In this document: positions 4,993 through 9,460 of the stretch, one piece after another
How the letters are laid out: every line of letters begins with the position of its first letter
Position numbering within the stretch: the first letter of the stretch is position 1
Source: an uncultured Clostridia bacterium
Lineage (GTDB): Bacteria > Bacillota > Clostridia > TANB77 > CAG-508
NCBI GenBank assembly: GCA_944390305.1
Contig: CALXPX010000045.1
Location: 1 to 9,460 of the forward strand
Direction of reading: 5' to 3'
Length of the DNA stretch: 9,460 bases
The notes under the pieces: generated by a model
Seen by the model: only the letters and a program-made list of their open reading frames with translations
The model's database searches: none
What the model was told of the DNA's origin: nothing
Made by a program: the position numbers and the translations under genes

Positions 4993-6621
4993 ATGGCTAC
5001 AAATCAAAGACAACCTTTAGGAATTGAATTAGTAAGAAGAGGAATTGTAAAGCAAGATGATATAAGAGAAGCTTTAGAATACCAAAAAATGCATAGTAAA
5101 GAAAAGCTAGGAGATATACTAAATGATCTTAAATTAGCAAATCCTAGGGCTTTATTAGATGCCATGGGAGAAATTCTAGGTGAAAAAGTAATATACTTAA
5201 CTGATTCAGATGTTAAAATAGATATTACTAGATATATATCTTTAGATATAGCTAGAGAAGCAAATGTAGTTCCTTTTGAAATACAAGATGGTTTAATAAA
5301 AGTATGCTTTTCAGATATTAGTAATAAACAACAAGTGGAAAGTATAAGATTACTGATGCTAAATAAAGGATTAGTAATGGAAAAATATATTACATTTAAA
5401 TCAAATATCGAATCTGTATTAGATACAATTTCAAATGTATCAACAGAATCAATAGATACAGAAGCTACAGGAACAAGTATTGTAGACAATATCATAAAAG
5501 CAGGTATGGCAAAAAGAGCAAGTGATATCCATATAGAACCTTTAGAAAAAAATATAAGGGTAAGATATAGAATAGATGGAAAATTAGTAACTGTTGCAAA
5601 AATAGATAAAGATAAGCAAGCTCAAATTATTGGTAGGTTAAAAGCTATATCTAATATGCATCAGGAAAAGCAAGAGCCACAAGATGGTAGAATAATAATG
5701 TATCCAGATTATAATATTCGTGTGTCTTCACAAAAAAATGTAAATGGTGAAAAATTTGTTTTAAGATTATTAAAAAAGGATACAACAATAAAGGGATTAT
5801 TTGACTTAGGATATCCAAGAGATCCAAAACTTTTAAAAGAAGCATTTGACAAAAGAAATAGTATAACTGTAATAGCAGCACCAACTGGTGAAGGTAAAAC
5901 AACAACTCTTTATAGTGTAATTGACTATTTAGATAAGCCAGAAATAAATATAACAACAATTGAAGATCCAGTAGAAATAAGAATACCAGGTCTTAACCAA
6001 ATAGAAATAGATCCAAAAACTACTTTTGCAGGTTCTTTAAGAACCGTTTTAAGACAAGACCCAGATATTATATTAGTAGGAGAAATAAGAGATGAGGAAA
6101 CAGCAGAGATAGCTATGCAAGCAGGACAAACTGGTCACTACGTATTATCTACAATACACACGCTAAATGCAATAGAAGTTATATCAAGATTAAGAAAAAT
6201 GAATGTATCTAATTATGATATATCAAGTACCCTTGCAACATCTATATCTCAAAGATTAGTAAGAAAATTATGCCCTCATTGTAAAAAAGAAAGACCTTTT
6301 ACAGATTTAGAAAAAGATCTTATTAAGAAAATAGGAGATAAATATAATGTACAATTCAATCTAGATAATGCAAAGACATATGATGCTGTTGGATGTGACA
6401 AATGTAATAACAGTGGGTACTTTGACAGAATTGCTATTTTTGAAACATTATTAATAACAGAACCTATTAAAGAACTTATAGTAAAAAATGCTTCTACTCT
6501 AGAAATAAGAGAAGAAGCATACAAAGAAGGATACAAACCATTATTGATTGAAGGATTAAGAAAAGTAATAGATGGAATTACTACATTAGAAGAATTAAAT
6601 AGTAAATTGTTATTTTATTAG
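4993..6621 (+). CDS. pilB: Type IV pilus extension ATPase PilB (GspE/T2SSE family)
   Basis: This 542-residue cytoplasmic hexameric ATPase powers pilus polymerisation through PilC. The N-terminal domain (about 1-145) has two repeats of LGxxL-type (LGIELVRRG at 9-17 and LGDILNDL at 39-46), like the MshEN/T2SSE N-domain. The central linker domain carries RASDIHIEP (175-183) and 'VRYRIDGKL' (190-198). The ATPase core has a Walker A APTGEGKTTT (296-305), an Asp box TTIEDPVE (321-328), a Walker B with GEIRD (363-367) and a His box ending in STIHT (386-390). Two Cys pairs (Cys427/Cys430 and Cys468/Cys471) form the tetracysteine zinc site typical of PilB/GspE and absent from PilT. The SD AAGGAG (4981-4986) is 6 bases from the ATG. 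PilT and PilC follow at once, the common pilB-pilT-pilC order. Confidence 0.96.
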   Translation: MATNQRQPLGIELVRRGIVKQDDIREALEYQKMHSKEKLGDILNDLKLANPRALLDAMGEILGEKVIYLTDSDVKIDITRYISLDIAREANVVPFEIQDGLIKVCFSDISNKQQVESIRLLMLNKGLVMEKYITFKSNIESVLDTISNVSTESIDTEATGTSIVDNIIKAGMAKRASDIHIEPLEKNIRVRYRIDGKLVTVAKIDKDKQAQIIGRLKAISNMHQEKQEPQDGRIIMYPDYNIRVSSQKNVNGEKFVLRLLKKDTTIKGLFDLGYPRDPKLLKEAFDKRNSITVIAAPTGEGKTTTLYSVIDYLDKPEINITTIEDPVEIRIPGLNQIEIDPKTTFAGSLRTVLRQDPDIILVGEIRDEETAEIAMQAGQTGHYVLSTIHTLNAIEVISRLRKMNVSNYDISSTLATSISQRLVRKLCPHCKKERPFTDLEKDLIKKIGDKYNVQFNLDNAKTYDAVGCDKCNNSGYFDRIAIFETLLITEPIKELIVKNASTLEIREEAYKEGYKPLLIEGLRKVIDGITTLEELNSKLLFY

Positions 6622-6633
6622 GAGGAAATAAAA

Positions 6634-7755
6634 ATGATAGATGTTAATGCTATTTTATCAAAAGCAAAGCAGATAAGGGCATCAGATGCACATTTCATAC
6701 CTGGAATAAAGCCAACTTTAAGAATAAATAGAGACCTAGTGGAATTAGATGAATACGAAATTATTACAAAAGAAGATATGTTAGATGTTTATGATTACTT
6801 CTTAAAAGGTAATCTAGATAAAGATAAGTTCTTTAGAGAATATAAAGTATTAGATACATCAGCTGTATTTGAAGATATTCGTTTAAGAGTAAATATTTCA
6901 TACTCATCAGGACTTCCAGTAATAACTACTAGATTAATAAGAAATGAACTTCCTACCTATGAAGAACTAGGAGTTCCAGATATAGTAAGAAGAATGACTC
7001 ATCAAACTCAAGGCCTACTATTAGTTACTGGTAAAACTAACTCTGGTAAATCAACAACATTAAATGCACTTATTAACTATATTAATGAAAATGAAAATAA
7101 AAAAATACTTACACTTGAAAGTCCAGTAGAATATAAGCATAAAAGTAAAAAATCAATTATAGTTCAAAAAGAAGTAGGTGTTGGAGGCGATGTTCCAGCA
7201 TATAGTATAGGAACTAAAAATTCATTAAGAGAAGATTGTGACATTCTAATTATAGGAGAAATAAGAGATAGAGAGACTATGGATGCTGCAATAGAAACAG
7301 CAGAATCAGGACATTTAGTTATAGGAACTCTTCATACAAAATCTTGTGCAGAAACTATAGATAGAATGATAAACTTTTATGAAGTAGGAGATCAATCACA
7401 AATAAAATATCTAATTGCCTCACTATTAAAACTAGTTGTATCACAAAGATTGATTAAGAATAAAAGAGGAACATTATCATTAGTTCCAGAGGTAATGGTT
7501 GTAGATAATGTTGTTGCAGGATTAATTAGAAAAGAGAAATTAAGTGTTTCTGAAATAGAAGATGCAATACAAAGTTCGTCAAATAATGGAAGTATAGGTC
7601 TAATTAATTCACTTGCAAAATTATTTACAGATGATATAATAACTTTAGATCAAGCTAAAGCTCAGATAGAAGAAAAGAATATAGAAGTATTAAATAGAAC
7701 TATTACACAATTAAGAATAAAACAAGAAGAATCAAAACAAAAAGGTGGATATTAA
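6634..7755 (+). CDS. pilT: Type IV pilus retraction ATPase PilT
   Basis: This 373-residue ATPase should drive pilus disassembly and so twitching or DNA/surface retraction. It has the short PilT N-domain (RASDAHFIPGIKPTLRINRDL, with the ASD-H motif at 16-20), a Walker A GKTNSGKST (133-141), an Asp-box Glu162 in TLESPVEY, a Walker B with IIGEIRD (206-212) and a His box GHLVIGTLHT (226-235). It lacks the tetracysteine site of PilB and its length is near the family norm of about 350-370. The P-loop keeps GxxxxGKS but replaces the usual Pro-Thr-Gly with Lys-Thr-Asn. The Asp box reads ESP where EDP is usual. Neither should abolish ATP binding. The SD AGGAGG (6620-6625) overlaps the pilB stop codon. 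Confidence 0.94.
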   Translation: MIDVNAILSKAKQIRASDAHFIPGIKPTLRINRDLVELDEYEIITKEDMLDVYDYFLKGNLDKDKFFREYKVLDTSAVFEDIRLRVNISYSSGLPVITTRLIRNELPTYEELGVPDIVRRMTHQTQGLLLVTGKTNSGKSTTLNALINYINENENKKILTLESPVEYKHKSKKSIIVQKEVGVGGDVPAYSIGTKNSLREDCDILIIGEIRDRETMDAAIETAESGHLVIGTLHTKSCAETIDRMINFYEVGDQSQIKYLIASLLKLVVSQRLIKNKRGTLSLVPEVMVVDNVVAGLIRKEKLSVSEIEDAIQSSSNNGSIGLINSLAKLFTDDIITLDQAKAQIEEKNIEVLNRTITQLRIKQEESKQKGGY

Positions 7756-7780
7756 ATATAATTAAGGAAAGGAGGAAGAT

Positions 7781-9130
7781 ATGCCAGAGTATATATATAG
7801 AGCTGTAGATGAAAATGGCGTTTTAGTAAAAAATAGAGTTCAAGATAAAAGTAAACAAAATTTAATAAAAAAGTTAAAAGTAAATGGACTAATGCCAATT
7901 GATGTAACACAAGTAAGCTTTGGAAAATATAAAAGACCAAGTATCAAAAGAAATTCAACTAACATCGATGAAATTATGCAATTAGCGAACTCAGCTCAAG
8001 TAGGAAAAAATAAAAATGCAAGAAAATTTACTACAATAGAAAAAATAAATATGACACTTTCAAGAACCGAAAAAGTAACAGAAAGAGATATAGTTATATT
8101 TACTCAAAACTTATACCTTTTAAAAAAGGCTGGATTCAACAATGTTCACGCTTTATCTACAATAATACAGTCTACAGAAAACTTAACATTAAAAGGTATT
8201 TTAGAAGATATATTAGCAGGCGTAGAAGCTGGAGATTATATGTATACTACTATGGAATATTATTCTGATGTATTTCCATACATTTATATAAATCTAATTA
8301 AAGTTGGAGAATTATCAGGTTCTTTAGAAGAATCACTAAAACAAGCAGTAGAATACTTAGATAGCTCTACAGAGCTTACTAAAAAATTAAAGAAAATATT
8401 AATTCCAAATATTGTACAATTTGTTGTTCTTGTAGGAATTCTTTTCTTTGGTAGTATGTATGTTGTACCAATTATACAGGACATATTTACACAAGTTGGA
8501 ACAACAGATCAGCTTCCAGAAATGACAATTGCTTTTTCAAATTTCTTAAGAGCTATTCAAGAAAATTGGCTTATTCCTACATTAATAGTAGCTGCAATAA
8601 TAGCTGGAATTGTTGTATATATTAGAACACCTAAGGGAAGATATAAATGGGATTATTTTAAATATAGAATGCCAATATTCGGAAAATTAATATTTGCAAT
8701 AGATTTTTCAAGATTAACTAAAGCAATGGTTTTAAACTTGAAAAATGGTATGAGAATACAAGAAGCGTTAGAAGTAAGTAAAAACGTAGTTAAAAACTTA
8801 GTTATGTTATCTATAATAGAAACAGCTATAAATAATATAATAGTCGGAGATTCTTGGGTAGATCCTTTTGAAAAATCAGGACTAGCAGAACCAATGATAA
8901 CAGAAATGTTAAAAATAGGTATGCAAACAGACTTGCCTACAATGATGGAAAAATTAGTAGAGTATATGGAAATAGATATAGATCAAATACTAGATAGAAT
9001 AGTAAAAATATTACCACAAATCTTATATTCAATTGTTGGTGTAGTAATTATATTCATAACAATAGTTGTACTTGTTCCTTGTATCCAAGTATACATGGGT
9101 AACTTCTTGTTCTCTGCAGCAGGATTTTAA
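7781..9130 (+). CDS. pilC: Type IV pilus inner-membrane platform protein PilC (GspF family)
   Basis: This 449-residue integral membrane protein is the platform turned by PilB and PilT. It begins with the small family N-domain (YIYRAVDENG, 4-13), then a polar linker (about 50-100). The first F domain (about 104-230) includes IKVGELSGSLEESL (173-186) and a membrane segment around 208-232. A second membrane segment lies at about 263-282, the second F domain at about 300-430 and a final membrane helix at about 412-436. In the second domain the matching motif reads IGMQTDLPTMMEKL (379-392), which lacks the usual Gly-Glu and SG. The protein is somewhat longer than typical PilC of about 400 residues, mostly because of the linker. 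The strong SD AGGAGG (7770-7775) lies 5 bases before the ATG. It is the last pilus gene before a terminator. Confidence 0.94.
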   Translation: MPEYIYRAVDENGVLVKNRVQDKSKQNLIKKLKVNGLMPIDVTQVSFGKYKRPSIKRNSTNIDEIMQLANSAQVGKNKNARKFTTIEKINMTLSRTEKVTERDIVIFTQNLYLLKKAGFNNVHALSTIIQSTENLTLKGILEDILAGVEAGDYMYTTMEYYSDVFPYIYINLIKVGELSGSLEESLKQAVEYLDSSTELTKKLKKILIPNIVQFVVLVGILFFGSMYVVPIIQDIFTQVGTTDQLPEMTIAFSNFLRAIQENWLIPTLIVAAIIAGIVVYIRTPKGRYKWDYFKYRMPIFGKLIFAIDFSRLTKAMVLNLKNGMRIQEALEVSKNVVKNLVMLSIIETAINNIIVGDSWVDPFEKSGLAEPMITEMLKIGMQTDLPTMMEKLVEYMEIDIDQILDRIVKILPQILYSIVGVVIIFITIVVLVPCIQVYMGNFLFSAAGF

Positions 9131-9151
9131 AACAAAAAAAGAAAAAATAAT

Positions 9152-9179
9152 GGGACAATACTTATGTATTGTCCTTTTT
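9152..9179 (+). terminator. Intrinsic terminator closing the pilus locus
   Basis: GGACAATAC (9153-9161) pairs with GTATTGTCC (9166-9174) around a TTAT loop, followed by five T. The stretch before it is A-rich (9131-9150), so a weak terminator for the other strand is also conceivable. It lies 22 bases after the pilC stop and separates the pilus genes from the ROK gene. Confidence 0.88.
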
Positions 9180-9197
9180 ATATAAAGGATGGTAAAA

Positions 9198-9460
9198 ATG
9201 AAAATAGGAATAGATATAGGTGGAAGTCATATAGCATGTGGCATTGTAGAAAGAAATGGAAATCTAATTGCCAAAGAGACTAGAGACATAAATATTAATG
9301 AAATACAAAAAGAAAAAAGAGCGGAAAATCTAATAATAGATATTATAGATAATGAAATAAAATTATTGTTAGAAAAATTTGACTATACCAAAGGAGATAT
9401 TTCAAAAATAGGAATATCAGTTCCAGGAAGTCCAAAAGGAAGTATTATAAGAAATTTAGT
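9198..9460 (+). CDS. ROK-family protein, N-terminal part (sugar kinase type), cut by window end
   Basis: Only the first 87 codons are present. The protein starts MKIGIDIGGSHIACGIV, the phosphate-binding strand and loop (DIGGT-like) of ROK sugar kinases such as glucokinase. IGISVPGSPKG follows at about residues 70-80, matching the family's conserved 'IGxxxPGxxD..G' segment. ROK proteins include glucokinases and other hexose or amino-sugar kinases as well as transcription repressors. The lack of an N-terminal helix-turn-helix here argues for a kinase rather than a repressor. The substrate cannot be told because the zinc site and the catalytic Asp lie beyond the window. The start has SD AGGATGG (9186-9192). 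No promoter is evident in the short gap after the terminator, so it may be expressed by read-through. No functional link to the pilus is apparent. Confidence 0.88.
   Translation, partial: MKIGIDIGGSHIACGIVERNGNLIAKETRDININEIQKEKRAENLIIDIIDNEIKLLLEKFDYTKGDISKIGISVPGSPKGSIIRNL

Noticed and set aside
5004..5495. Open frame of 163 codons on the minus strand inside pilB
   Set aside because: It lies wholly antisense to the PilB N-domain, has no convincing domain, and arises from low stop frequency opposite AT-rich codons. The same applies to minus-strand frames at 5651-5959, 6276-6536, 7752-7940 and 8284-8484.
9175..9197. TATAAA at 9181-9186 as a -10 box for the ROK gene
   Set aside because: It overlaps or abuts the ribosome binding site, so a transcript starting from it would lack the SD. 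There is also no matching -35 box at proper spacing.

Overview
The window is a nearly complete type IV pilus (T4P) assembly locus from a strongly AT-rich bacterium, followed by the start of an unrelated sugar-kinase-type gene. Several things point to a low-GC monoderm Firmicute, most likely an uncultured Clostridia-type lineage. Codons are A/T-biased, most genes have strong AGGAG-type ribosome binding sites, and the prepilins begin with the 'K-G|ITLxxL' style common in Clostridia. No outer-membrane secretin (PilQ) or lipoprotein PilP is present. The species cannot be fixed from the sequence.

Layout, all genes on the + strand: (1) 13-1659, a single protein joining a PilM-like actin-fold domain to a PilN-like membrane domain; (2) 1677-2369, a PilO-like membrane protein with a Thr/Ser/Asn-rich tail; (3) 2378-2812, a small single-pass protein with a DPF motif and an Asn-rich tail, function unknown; (4) 2908-3138, a very short, probably major, pilin, with its own leader and a strong SD and followed by an intrinsic terminator; (5) 3273-4079, prepilin peptidase PilD; (6, 7) 4080-4502 and 4511-4975, two minor-pilin/pseudopilin-like proteins; (8) 4993-6621, extension ATPase PilB; (9) 6634-7755, retraction ATPase PilT; (10) 7781-9130, platform protein PilC. 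A second intrinsic terminator (about 9152-9179) closes the locus, and a ROK-family gene (9198 onward) runs off the window edge.

How the genes work together (inferred from known T4P systems): PilD cleaves the three prepilins. PilB and PilT are hexameric ATPases that drive PilC to add or remove pilin subunits. The PilM-PilN fusion, PilO and probably the DPF protein form the inner alignment complex between the cytoplasmic motor and the outside of the cell. Most genes are separated by 0-25 bases, so they are probably co-transcribed. The exception is the pilin, with 95 bases before it and 134 bases after it, the latter holding a terminator hairpin. That suggests the pilin is transcribed or processed as its own abundant unit.

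The system itself is recognisable, not a new class. The unusual points are the PilM-PilN fusion with degenerate nucleotide-binding motifs, a major-type pilin with no globular domain and no Glu at mature position 5, a PilP/GspC-like DPF protein in an apparently secretin-less locus, a changed GxGD motif in PilD, and low-complexity tails on two neighbouring alignment-complex proteins. No tRNA, rRNA, CRISPR, insertion sequence or attachment site was seen, and no gene-free stretch exceeds 300 bases.
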